From assembly GCA_019096065.1 (NCBI GenBank), contig JAGUCH010000006.1:1508001-1572000 (forward strand): DNA of 64,000 nucleotides, in the 5' to 3' direction. Position numbers and translations under genes: made by a program. This stretch comes from Paracyclopina nana. Lineage: Eukaryota > Arthropoda > Copepoda > Cyclopoida > Cyclopettidae. Under the pieces are notes generated by a model, which had not been told where the DNA came from, searched no databases, and saw only the letters and a program-made list of their open reading frames with translations. Positions 12,151 through 22,542 of this stretch are shown one piece after another. Numbering within the stretch: the stretch's first letter is position 1; each line of letters starts with the position of its first letter.

Positions 12151-15068
12151 TTAGAAGTAAAGCGCCTGACTGCTGGCACTGTAAGTAGCCTCTGTCGTGG
12201 GGCTGACATTTCTAAACTCATTTACATTCTCGTCGTCTGCTGCTGCTGCCATCATCGTACTAATAGGATAGTAGCCATTGTCGTTTTCTTTGGGTGGGCT
12301 CTCGTATGTGGCAGGCTGTTCCTGTGTTTGGTAGTTAGCGCTGCTCATCTCGGGTACGCTTTCCTCATCTTCCTTCTTCGCACTAATTATGCTGGCAATC
12401 ACGTCGAAATCCAGGCTGGAGCGAGAGGGATCGTTACAGGGGATTACAACTGTGTCGCTCCGGAAAACATTTTGGTGAAGGCTCTCAATGGACTCGGTGT
12501 TTTGGCAAATGATGTCACCGAGAGTTCTCTTCATCACCATTTCCTGAATGGTAGGATGCAATCCCATAGCCTTCGGACCGTTTGTATGAGTGAAGAAAAA
12601 ACGATCCCCATCCATTAGGAGCTTGTACTGATCAGCGACGATATGCGCAAAAACAGGCCCAAGCAGGCCACCTATCAGATTTTTTTTTCACATAAGCTCT
12701 TCCGTATCAAGATTTGCTATTGGTTACCAGGCAATGGTGACTCTCCCAAGGCTCCTGCATAGAGGTCTATGTCATCCGGATCCTTGTAGACCAGCTTGAT
12801 AGCATCCCAGGTGTTTTCATCAATCTCCTCTGGCTTCTCTTCCATCGAAACGATTCGTTTAAGACCGAAAAAAGCCCTATATTGATTGTATCCGGGGAGT
12901 CCATGGTCACGTCCTCTTTGGATATTGATGGCAATCAAATCATGTCCTTTGCCTGCAGCACGAAAAATGCACCATAAAGTGGAGGCTTTCACAAAGCCAC
13001 ACAGTTATATTCTATTCACCCTTTAGGTTGAACTTTTGCTCCAGGCTTATTTTCTTGCTGTTGAATAAATTGTTCATGAGCTCGTTTGTGACAAAACGAT
13101 CGACCTTGAGTGCATTCTGAGTGGATACCCCAGCGAGTTCCTTTTCAAAGCCCTCTCCAGCCTCACCAACAGCAAATGTGGCGTCGCCAAAGAATTTCCC
13201 CAGTTTCCACGGCTGCCCTTTGCCCTCGAAGAGATCCTGTCGAAGAGCGAAAAATCTCAAGCTAATGGGGCAAACTTGGTACAGCTTTAGTAGTGCTCAC
13301 TTGGACTTGAGAATGGCCATAACGATTTGCCGCGGTGGAGAACTCGTTTTTCAGAGTTGGATTAGCTTGACTGTAATAGGTTGAATTAATTGCCAATTTC
13401 AGGCCAAATTTAACGAGGATGTCTGGGGACAGAATTTCCGGGAGAAAATGCCCGTACACGATGTTTTGCATCTCTGCATTTACGATTTTCCGGGCCTCCT
13501 AAAAGTAAGCGCGGGTGCATTAATAGACTTAGATTAAGCATATGGAAGTTTACTGCTACAAACTTGGAACAAAACTTGGTCTTTTGCATGGTCACCAAAG
13601 TTATCCAAGGCCACGCTCAGTGCTGTCTTCAACTGGGATGCAATTCGATTATGCTCTCTCAGCCATAAAACGTGAAAAGAAAGCAACGTGGGTTGAGACA
13701 TAACTCGTCCATCTCCAGCCACGAAATCCTCGGGATCTTCAGGCTCATTTATCTCCATTCCTATTAATGCAAAAGCAACTCAATACTAGACAAAGCAATT
13801 CGTGAAAGTAATAGCAACACCGCCGTATGAGCGCATACAGTAGAACATGCCTAAATCGAGTCTGGTGGGTAAGAAATCCTTTAGACGTTGATTGGTGGCA
13901 AGAAGGCCGTCTCTGTGCAGCCTCAAGGCCATTTGGAGGGATTTGGTAGAGCCATAAACCTGAGAGCAGTCAAGGAATGAGGTGGCATCGTTGAACTGAT
14001 CAAACCATGGATTATTCTGAGCGCAATGGAAATCCGATCGCGAAAAGTCCATGCAAGTCCGATTGATGGCACCATAAAACTGGTCGCCGTTCACGTCTAT
14101 GTTGAAACATTTGGGCTGCTTTGCAATCCGCTCGTCGCAACAATCGTATTCTGCATAAGGGAAAAGTGGATTGCCATAAATTCTTTGCAAAAAGGCTTTG
14201 CCAGCCCAGCAGCTAGTTCAAATAAAAGCAACTACTTGCCTCCCTTGCTATTGGCAGAAAGGTCGTGATCCACAAACTGTCCAAATTGCATGAGAGCGTG
14301 GGTATGCACAGTGTCAGAAACATTGTTTCCCATCATGATGTTTGAGCTGACCACCCGTGGACTAGGCAGGCGAGACAAGTATCCCAACGAGTCGGTGAAG
14401 ACAGTTCCTCGCGGTGCACTACGCCCTACAGAATAAGAAAAATGAATCCTTTCTCGAGAAACATGTTTTCGCCACATTAATCATACCATCTTCGTAGGCA
14501 GGCGGAATCAGTCTGGTGAAAAGGGAATGACGAGCTCCCCATTCGGGATGCTCGAGATTGTTGCAAGATCCGTCGGCTGACCTTATTGGTAGCAGTGGAT
14601 TGCACTTCACGTTAGGTACGCTACACTGAACATCAATTGCTGCAATTGGAATATGAATGGAGGATGTCGGAGAAATCCGGAATACTACGACTACACTGTA
14701 TATATACCTTCAAAGCCAAACATTTTGCTCCACTCGATGGCACGAGCAGCCTTGGAAATGGCTTTGGACTCTGCATTGGCATTTGAAAATTTCCTCCTCA
14801 CATGAACTGGCTGACCGGGCAAGGAGTTCAAGGCCGCTTCAAAGGCCTCGAGGTCGCCTGGGCCTCGCGGCTGGAGCTGACCAGCTGGTGGTAGCTCTGC
14901 CCGGGTGGGGGGCACAATGGTGCCGAATGATGGTGGTCCCCCATCTAAAGGCAATGAAGACGGACTCATCTGCTCATCATCTTCTTGAGCGTTTGATGGC
15001 GGAACCAGAAAAACTGCACAGTAATAAATCAAGAGGCTCAAACACAGAGTAAACGTTGTCGAGGCCAT
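12151..15068 (-). CDS. Secreted animal heme peroxidase (peroxinectin/chorion-peroxidase type)
   Basis: A peroxidase-cyclooxygenase family enzyme that would use H2O2 to oxidise extracellular substrates. Exons, reading down the minus strand: 15068-14708, 14639-14487, 14425-14240, 14150-13851, 13760-13564, 13498-13301, 13236-13020, 12952-12728 and 12671-12151, for 785 aa. It starts with a signal peptide ([20 protein letters not shown]). Visible motifs are [15 protein letters not shown], the distal [14 protein letters not shown] (catalytic His), FNRTCM-like [21 protein letters not shown] (catalytic Arg), the proximal-His segment NRYGHSQ, and [15 protein letters not shown]. The C-terminus adds about 100 acidic, low-complexity residues. 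Lack of Ig or LRR domains excludes peroxidasin. Introns 3 and 4 appear to use GC donors. The ATG lies 56 nt after the GPATCH3 stop, so its 5' end must overlap or be spliced; an acceptor-like ccacag sits just before AAACATG. The physiological substrate cannot be told. Confidence 0.92.
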
Positions 15069-15124
15069 GTTTCTGTGGATGCTGGTGTCCAGCTTGTGGG
15101 AAATTTGACACCCGCCATGATTGG

Positions 15125-16444
15125 CTATGCATCATAAATTGTAGAAATGCGCACAACAGCAGTCTCCTCCTCTGCGTTTTGGTCCTCAACTCGAGTACGA
15201 TGTCGGATATTGTTGCTGAAACTTTCTCTTGATGTGAAACCGAGGCCTGAGCGTCCCTGTTGGCCTCGACTGTCAACTGCAAAAGGGCGACCTTGGCCTT
15301 TGCTACCCAGACCCTTGCCGTCACTCCAGCCAGAGCTTTCGAGCAGACGCCTTCCAACCCCTCGGGTATGCTGCTCAAATGAACCTAGTCTCGAGCCGAA
15401 TGCTGACTCATGATTGCCCCCTTGGCGAAGGCTGTCACTCCTTCTCATGGAGGCTGCATCCTGCGCATCTTTATCTCCAGTTCCTGGCTGATCATACTCA
15501 CTCGTATCCACGTCCCAATCATCTGCATCTTCAGCCTCCTCGTGGGCCTCGGCTTCCTTCCAGAATTGAGCGTCAGTGTAAAATACGAGGCCAGAGCCTC
15601 CTTTCTCCCATGTGACCTCCATCTTATCTTCGAAAAGCCGATCCTTGGTCCCTGGCTGATCATTGAGATCATCTATTCCATCAACAACTCTCCTCGCGGA
15701 TACGTCATTGTGTAAGGCTCTATGCCTATCCCACTCTTCTTCCTCGTACTCTTCATCTTCTCCTTCCGTATGGTCCACATTTTTAGGTCTTTTAAATGTT
15801 CCCTTTGAGCTCGATGGGGTGCTAGACTTGCTTTTTGATGTAGCCCTCCTTGTCGGAAGACTTGTGGGAATTACTCTAGAATTACGTTTGGACGATCCGT
15901 CAATTACGTTTGACGGAGGAGGAACTGCACTGAAAGTTCTTCGCCTTCTCTCACTAAAGTCCAGTCCTAATTTGGCAATAACTTTTGGAGACAAGCGGCA
16001 TTCATTTACAGCTTTTAGGAAATAGCTTGTGGGAGTGCCGACATTTCCCTTCGGAGCAATAGTGGGCGGACGAAATTCAGATAAATTTCCAGGCAACACC
16101 AGTTTGTTACAGTCATGCATGCTGAAAGCCAGGCATCTCACTGTCAAGTCGTCATGGCTGCGATCAGTCCAGTGTTTCATGTGATATAGGTCGAGGAAAG
16201 GTTGCACGTGGGATTTTTCGGCCATGACAGCCAAGGCGACATTAGTTTGCGCTGCTTGATTTCCATCTTCTAAGCCGAGGAAAAGCTGCCTCGAAAATCC
16301 TTGCAATTTATCCTCTGGCCGACGTTTGAAATGAAAGCATTCAAATTTTTCTGTCTCGGTGAAGGTTGTGAAAAATCTTCTCAAATCCGAGGCTCCAAAA
16401 TGAGAAGGAATGTTAAAAACAACCACCATTCTTTCCAGCGTCAT
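15125..16444 (-). CDS. Gpatch3: G-patch domain protein, GPATCH3-like
   Basis: A single-exon 439-aa protein. The N-terminus (MVVVFNIPSHFGASDLRRFF) has the RNA-binding-like fold seen in GPATCH3, followed by FECFHFKRRPE. The middle carries RPPTIAPKGNVGTPT, a conserved GPATCH3 feature, then an acidic stretch (about residues 225-330: EGEDEEYEEEEWD). The C-terminus is a G-patch: GVGRRLLESSGWSDGKGLGSKGQGRPF, with the alternating glycines. G-patch proteins typically bind and stimulate DEAH helicases; in vertebrates GPATCH3 has been linked to innate signalling, which I would not transfer. ATG at 16442-16444. The gene is divergent from NEMF and in close tandem with the peroxidase. Confidence 0.9.
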   Translation of the reverse strand: MTLERMVVVFNIPSHFGASDLRRFFTTFTETEKFECFHFKRRPEDKLQGFSRQLFLGLEDGNQAAQTNVALAVMAEKSHVQPFLDLYHMKHWTDRSHDDLTVRCLAFSMHDCNKLVLPGNLSEFRPPTIAPKGNVGTPTSYFLKAVNECRLSPKVIAKLGLDFSERRRRTFSAVPPPSNVIDGSSKRNSRVIPTSLPTRRATSKSKSSTPSSSKGTFKRPKNVDHTEGEDEEYEEEEWDRHRALHNDVSARRVVDGIDDLNDQPGTKDRLFEDKMEVTWEKGGSGLVFYTDAQFWKEAEAHEEAEDADDWDVDTSEYDQPGTGDKDAQDAASMRRSDSLRQGGNHESAFGSRLGSFEQHTRGVGRRLLESSGWSDGKGLGSKGQGRPFAVDSRGQQGRSGLGFTSRESFSNNIRHRTRVEDQNAEEETAVVRISTIYDA

Positions 16445-16880
16445 TTTCGCGAAAAGCTGCCAAGAAATTCACGTCGTAGCGTTTTTCTCACTGATCTCGG
16501 TTTTCAACTCAGTCGCGTCGGCTGAAAGTCGTTGAGTGCTATGGAAAGATTTTGCGAACCGAGCGCCATTTCTTGAGGCATTTTGTCTAACTGATAAAGA
16601 TTTATTTGATGCTACAAACGTGAGAATCTATTAACCAGCTCGCAAGTATGTGCATTGATGTCCAGAGTAAGCTGAAATAATAATTAGTTGATTTCAAAAC
16701 CAATATATTTGACTAATAGTTATTTTCAGTTGTGAGCTTGTCTTACTTATCAGTCAGTTTTTATTGCCAATGAAAACAAATAAGAAATATTGCGAAATCG
16801 TATGACAACTCACCTATAAAACGTGCTACAGTGAAATTCGTGATAGTGATATTTTGAAGCTGTGAAATCTTATTTGAAGC
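16445..16880. promoter_or_regulatory. Shared upstream region of GPATCH3 (-) and NEMF (+)
   Basis: The two ATGs point away from each other across 436 bp with no other gene, so this interval probably holds both promoters. No clear TATA box is placed for either gene. The sequence is AT-rich towards the NEMF side. Confidence 0.5.
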
Positions 16881-19800
16881 ATGAAAACTAGATTTTCGGG
16901 CCTAGACTTGGCTTGCCAAGTGAAAAACTTGCAACACTTGGTGGGTATGAGAATCAACAAAATCTATGATGTCGACAAGAAAACATATTTGCTTCGTCTT
17001 CAAAGAACCGAAGAAAAGTCCGTTCTGCTAATTGAATCGGGCTCGAGAGTCCATGAAACTAATTCGGTATGGCCCAAAAGCGACGCTCCCTCCGGTTTCA
17101 CCATGAAACTTCGCAAGCACCTGAAGAACAAAAGGGTAGAGGAAATCACTCAGCATGGTACAGACCGAATTTTGATTCTCAAGTTCGGCACTGGCGAAGT
17201 TGCTAATTATCTCTACGTCGAGCTTTACGACACAGGAAATATTGTTCTCACTGACCACGAGCGCATCATTTTGGGAAATTTACGAGCTCGCCTGAACGAC
17301 GAAAATAACAAGGTTATTGTTAGCGAAAAGTACAATTTGCCAGAGCACGTGCAAAAGGAATCATCAACGCTCAGCTACGAACAACTTGTGGAGCTGTTGC
17401 GCAAATCTGGTGACAACGACACTTTGAAAAAGATTCTGGTTCGACAATGCGCTTATGGACCAGCATTGCTCGAGCATCTCTTTGCTAGCCGTGGCTTGGC
17501 GCTCAACAAGAAGAAGAAGGACATTGGGAATTTGGATGATGTGGCTAAAGTTATTGTGGATATTTTGGTCGAAGAAGCCAACTTTTTGGCAAACAATGAG
17601 CCTCGAGGCTTCATCATTGTAAAGATTGACGGAGAGCTTCGCACCAACGAGGAATTCCATCCGTTTCTCTTGAGGCAACATGAGAAAGCCGACGCGGTGA
17701 AAGAATTCGACACATTTAACGCGGCTGTTGACGAGTTCTTCAGCCAGCTGGAAAGCCAGAAGATTGACATGAAAGTGGCACAACAAGAGAAAAAAGCTCT
17801 GAAAAAGTTAGAGAACATCAAGAAAGACCACGAAACGAGGTACGTGTAGTAGTTTTAGCTGGAGGAAGCTGGGAATTCTTTGAATTTTTGATGCATGCAT
17901 TGCACTTATTATCAACTTTGTTGGGGCAAGTTCTATCTAAAAATGCATTTCCCATAAAAGGTAGTATCTTTTCATTATAGGCTTCAGCAGCTGATGGGTG
18001 AGCAAGAGACGGACCGTAAGAAAGGAGAGCTGATTGAAATGAACTGTGAACTGGTTGATAAGGCTCTCACCATCATTCGAACTGCGATCGCCAACCAGAT
18101 AGACTGGATGGACATTGAGGATATTGTGGCTGAGGCTCGCGAAAATGGTGACCCAGTTCTGTCGAGAATCCGCAAACTTCGACTCGAAATCAACCATTTC
18201 ACTATGATGTTAGCAAACCCCTTCGATCTTTACGATGACAGTAGCAGCGACGAAAAGGAAGAAGAAGAAGAAGGCGAAGAAGGGAGCAGCCGTGAGCAAG
18301 AAGTGGAACTTGACATTGATTTGACGGCTCAAGCCAACGCTCGCAAATTCTACGAGAAAAAAAAGTCGGCTGCGCTTAAGGAGATGAAGACTTTGCAGTC
18401 CCACAATACTGCCATCAAATCAGCCGAAAAAACGACCAAGCAGACGTTGCGAGAGGTGGCTGTCTCTGCGAATATCATGAAAGCCAGGAAAACCTACTGG
18501 TTCGAGAAATTCTTTTGGTTCATCAGCTCTGAGAACTATCTGGTGATCGCAGGCCGCGATCAGCAGCAAAACGAGATGCTTGTCAAGCGTTACATGGCTC
18601 CTACGGATGTGTACGTGCATGCTGACCTCCATGGGGCCTCTAGCATCATCATAAAAAATCCGAGTGGCAAGGAGATCCCTCCGAAAACCCTTAACGAGGC
18701 TGGTCAGATGGCCGTCTGTTATTCAGCCGGCTGGGATAGTAAAGTGGTCACGTCCGCCTATTGGGTTGAAAGTTCTCAGGTGTCAAAGACAGCCCCCACC
18801 GGAGAGTACTTGACGACAGGAAGTTTCATGATTCGAGGTAATTTCATAATCTGGCTAAGGCCTTCTTTCTTCCCAGGCCTCTCTAATAGCCGAGCATCAA
18901 TTTTCTCCTTGCAGGCAAAAAGAATTACTTGCCGCCTTCACATTTAATTCTGGGCTTTGGCATTATGTTCAAGCTGGGGGACGATAGCATAGAAAAACAC
19001 CGAGGCGAGAGAAAAGTGAGGACTTTAGAGGAGGCTGTAGAAAGCTTGGGCCTTTCTACCACTACTGAGGAAAATGAGGCAGAAATCAAAGTGGAAGAGG
19101 AAGGGGTCGAATTAGCCGACGGTGATGCAAAAGTGGAGGAGCCCTCGTGCAATGTCACAGACGAGCGGGAGCTCGAACAAAGAGACAGCCGCTCTGGCAG
19201 CAGCAGCAGAAGTAGCAGCCTCAGCGAAGAGCCTCCAATTAACAATTGTGAGGAAAAGACCAGCGAAGGAAAAAAACAAGATGGGGGGCAGCAGCAAAAA
19301 ACATCTGATGCAGGCCAAGTGAGTGACAAGGGTTTACTCGAGTTTCCTGATACAACGCTGGCCATGAAATTTTCATCCGGGACGCTCGAATTCAAAGCCG
19401 AGGCTGACGGCTTACCTGGGTCTTCTGTGGCTAAACCAAGCTTCATTGAGTCAGCAGCTGCGGCGAAAAAAGTGAACCCAAAAAAAGGTTCAAAGGCCTC
19501 AGTGGGAAAAGATAAAGCCCCTAATTCTGAAGGAAGTGGTGGTGAGGATTATGAGGCAGGGTCCAAAGGCGGCAGTTGCAGCAAGGGGGGAAAGCAACAG
19601 CCGCTTAAACGCGGCCAGAGAGGAAAGCAGAAAAAGATTCGCGAAAAGTACAAAGACCAAGACGAGGAAGAAAAGGAATTGCGAATGCAATTGCTCCACC
19701 AGGCACAAAAGGAGGATGGAAAGCGGGCAAAAAAGAGGCAGAAGGAACAACAGATGAAGACCGAAAAGGAGCATAAGCTAGCCAAGGCAAAGGCCAAACA

Positions 19801-20397
19801 ACATCTGCAACAACGGGGTCAAACTTTCAAACAAGAATCGACAATGCAAGATGGCAATGAAGAAGAGGAAGATGGTAGTGGCGCCATTCGCGTTTCGGAT
19901 GAAGTCGACATGATTGATGCCCTAACAGGTACTTTTATGCTCCACATTCGCTATACTCCTTTCATAACTTTGCTCGTAACGTTCGGCCTCGGTTATTGGC
20001 TAGGCCGTTTTCATACTTATTTCACGCGCAGCTGCACAATGTATAGTACCATCTATTAAGTAACATGTGGTGAAAATTGACTTATCCTTGCCCAGGAATT
20101 CCCATTGCCGAGGATGAGCTCATGTTCGCCGTGGCTGTGGTGGGTCCGTACAACGCTATGACCAACTATAAGTACAAGGTAAAAGTGACCCCTGGGACCA
20201 CGAAGCGAGGGAAGGCTGCAAAAACGACATTAGCCGTATTTATGGCCGACCGCGCTGCCACCACTCGTGAAAAGGACTTGTTGAAAAGCCTTAAAGACCA
20301 GGATGTCTCCCGAAATCTGCCTGGCAAAGTGAAGATTTCGGCTCCTCAATTGCAAAAGTCCAAGGCCAAAGCCAAGTCCTCGTCGTCGTCGTCTTGA
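16881..20397 (+). CDS. NEMF: NEMF/Rqc2 ribosome quality-control factor (Caliban)
   Basis: NEMF binds 60S subunits blocked by peptidyl-tRNA, recruits the Listerin E3 ligase and adds C-terminal alanine (CAT) tails. Exons are 16881-17839, 17981-18837, 18915-19928 and 20096-20397, for 1043 aa, close to the usual length. The N-terminal NFACT-N domain starts [18 protein letters not shown] coiled-coil middle follows. The NFACT-R (DUF814) core has [24 protein letters not shown] and [11 protein letters not shown], then [16 protein letters not shown]. Next comes a long Ser/Glu- then Lys/Glu-rich linker (about residues 620-940). The NFACT-C domain ([34 protein letters not shown]) ends the protein with a poly-Ser tail. 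The second exon overlaps an acidic run [15 protein letters not shown]. All hallmark segments are intact. Confidence 0.96.
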
Positions 20398-20937
20398 AGA
20401 AAAGTTCACTTTCAGCATACATATATAGCATCTACAAGCAAAAATGAGAAGGTGTGCTTTCATCAGGGACGACTAGCTACGACGATGCAGCGTTAGTGCT
20501 GGTGACGACTACTCTTGAGTGTGATATGTCAGTGCCACGAACACTCCAAAACTAATATCAACCGCCACTTTTTTGGCCGCCCTGTCTTCTACCACCATTT
20601 TCAAATGCAGAACAGTCTTCCGCTGTAACGAATATGGCATAAGCGGATCTGCGGCTACTAATAACATTATATTATAATATTCAGGTATAATGCAAAGCTG
20701 CAATAAGGAGCCCTGCTTACACATCACAAATCTTTATTATTTGGTCTCTTCTGAGCTCTCTAAGGAGGTCGCCGTCGTAGCCTCGGCCTCTCGGCAATAT
20801 CGCTCGGTGCCATCTCTCGAGGCACACACATGGCTTGAATAGACTTATCCTACGACGACGGCAGCTAATATTGTAGTCCGATATGCTGCTATGTAAGCAT
20901 AGCGCAGCATTTAGCCAGAGGCGTCCGATTACCAAGA
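20398..20937. other. Intergenic region downstream of NEMF and of the glycosyltransferase-like gene
   Basis: Convergent 3' flanks of NEMF (+) and the next gene (-). Short antisense frames at 20509-20727 and 20717-20953 show no family match. I see nothing else. Confidence 0.4.
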
Positions 20938-22542
20938 TCAGCATTGGTGCCATTCAGGGTGATCACGGGGCCGACATTTCAGCGGGCAGTCATCAGTGAG
21001 GCTACTATTGAGTGCCACAGGGGCTCCCACGAAGTTGTTAAGGACGCCCTCCAGCCTTTGTGTCGGCCACGGCCTGCTTCGCGAGAAAAGGTCACAGTGA
21101 AAGCTATCGTGCTGCAACGTGATTGTTTTAGCCCAGGGCCAAAAGTATCTTGTAAGCAGAGCTTGATCTTGCGAGCCATGTAGGTCGTCGCTCCAGTATG
21201 CGAGAGGGCTCTTGAGCATGGCCAGGAAGACTGCTCGCAATCCTGGCCTCAACGACTCCTCCATTTTTAGCCCCCACATGCCCGCCAAAACGGCCATGTC
21301 ATGGCCTGGGTGGTCCCTCATTACGTGGAAGGCGTGCTTCGAGCGCAGCCACTCGTTGACAGCATCGACTTCTCGCTGGCTGGGGAGGCTGTCGAGGTCG
21401 CGAAAAAGTGCCACGTCCACCTTTTTCCATATTGGGGCGAGCGCGAAGAAAGGGCAGAAAAAAAATCGCATAAATTGTAGAGCAGTCGTCATCAAAATGT
21501 AAAGGGGACTGCTGCTATATATGTACTACTTCACGTTTTATCTACCATAAGGTATATGCAAATAGCAATGATAGGAGCAGAAAAGGGGAAAGCCATGCGG
21601 TGCTTCGCTTGAAAGGAGATCATCAAGTAGTAGAAAAAAAAGAGTTTTTGTCCCTTCTTCTCCTTTTTTCTTCTTATGCTACTACATGCAGTAAAAGCTT
21701 CTGCAAAATGAGCACGCGTCATTGTCACTCAGAGCGAGCTCGACGCATACAACAGGCTCATACATATAGTATACGCGGCTACCCTCTTACTTATTTTTTC
21801 CCTTAAAGAAAAGCCGTACATAGAAGCTGCTATAGGTTCCCTTTTTTGTATTGTGCGCGCAGTAATTGACTAAGCCACTCAAGAAGTTGCGCTAGCTGCT
21901 CGTCTACATCTTAAGGCATTGTACCTGATCATCGAGGAGTGGCAAAAACCTCCATATCGTGGGGAAGAGTATGCTCGCGTTTCCAAACATTGGGTTTTCA
22001 TTCACGTTGCATAGCTGCAATTTATCATGATTGACACAAGCGAGGTTGCAGATCCAGTCATCTTTCCAGTCGTCCCGATTGTGGTATAATCGCATCGTCC
22101 ATCCAGGGTATAGGCGTCCGATGGCCTCTACGTTGGCCTCGATGCCGGCGAAGTAGTGCCTGCTCTGCTCTTCGGCCGCGCTGGCTTTGAAGTAAGAAAA
22201 AGCAATCACTTTCTGGTGGCGACCCATTTGAGAGGCCTCTCGCGAGCAGGTAGTCTCCTCATATTTCACTCCTCGTGCATTTTCCGGACGGTTATCGAAT
22301 CGGGGATGGTCACAATGGCAAGATGGATCATCAAGGACTTGGAAATTCCATTTACTACTGCGGAAGACGACGGCGGAGACGAGAAGGAGAGCGATGATGA
22401 TGAAGGCATATGCTAGATGATGATTCTTATGCAACGCTGACGACCATGATGAGATTCGCTGCTGCTGCTGCTTTGTTTGAAGAGCTGCCGCTTTTGCAAA
22501 CAACTTCTTGGTGGTAGAGTCGACACCCCCGGTCTTCTCCAT
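20938..22542 (-). CDS. Type II membrane protein, glycosyltransferase-like, uncharacterised
   Basis: Two exons, 22542-21925 and 21420-20938, give 366 aa. After a Gln-rich cytoplasmic start there is one membrane anchor (AYAFIIIALLLVSAVVF, about residues 45-61), then a lumenal part, the layout of Golgi glycosyltransferases. Core motifs are HYFAGIEANVEAIGRLYPGWTM, FLPLLDDQ joined across the intron to VDVALFRDLDSLPSQREVDAV, and HVMRDHPGHDMAVLAGMWG. A RDLDS motif in this setting could act as the DxD metal-sugar site. I recall similar unnamed invertebrate proteins with RDLDSR and MRDHP motifs, but the donor and acceptor are unknown. The acceptor at 21421 has its pyrimidine tract unusually far upstream, so the junction is moderately sure; frame and family motif support it. 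Confidence 0.75.

Noticed and set aside
18929..20059. 376-codon frame within NEMF, ending in a hydrophobic tail
   Set aside because: It is NEMF exon 3 read through its donor at 19928 into the intron; the membrane-like tail is intron sequence.
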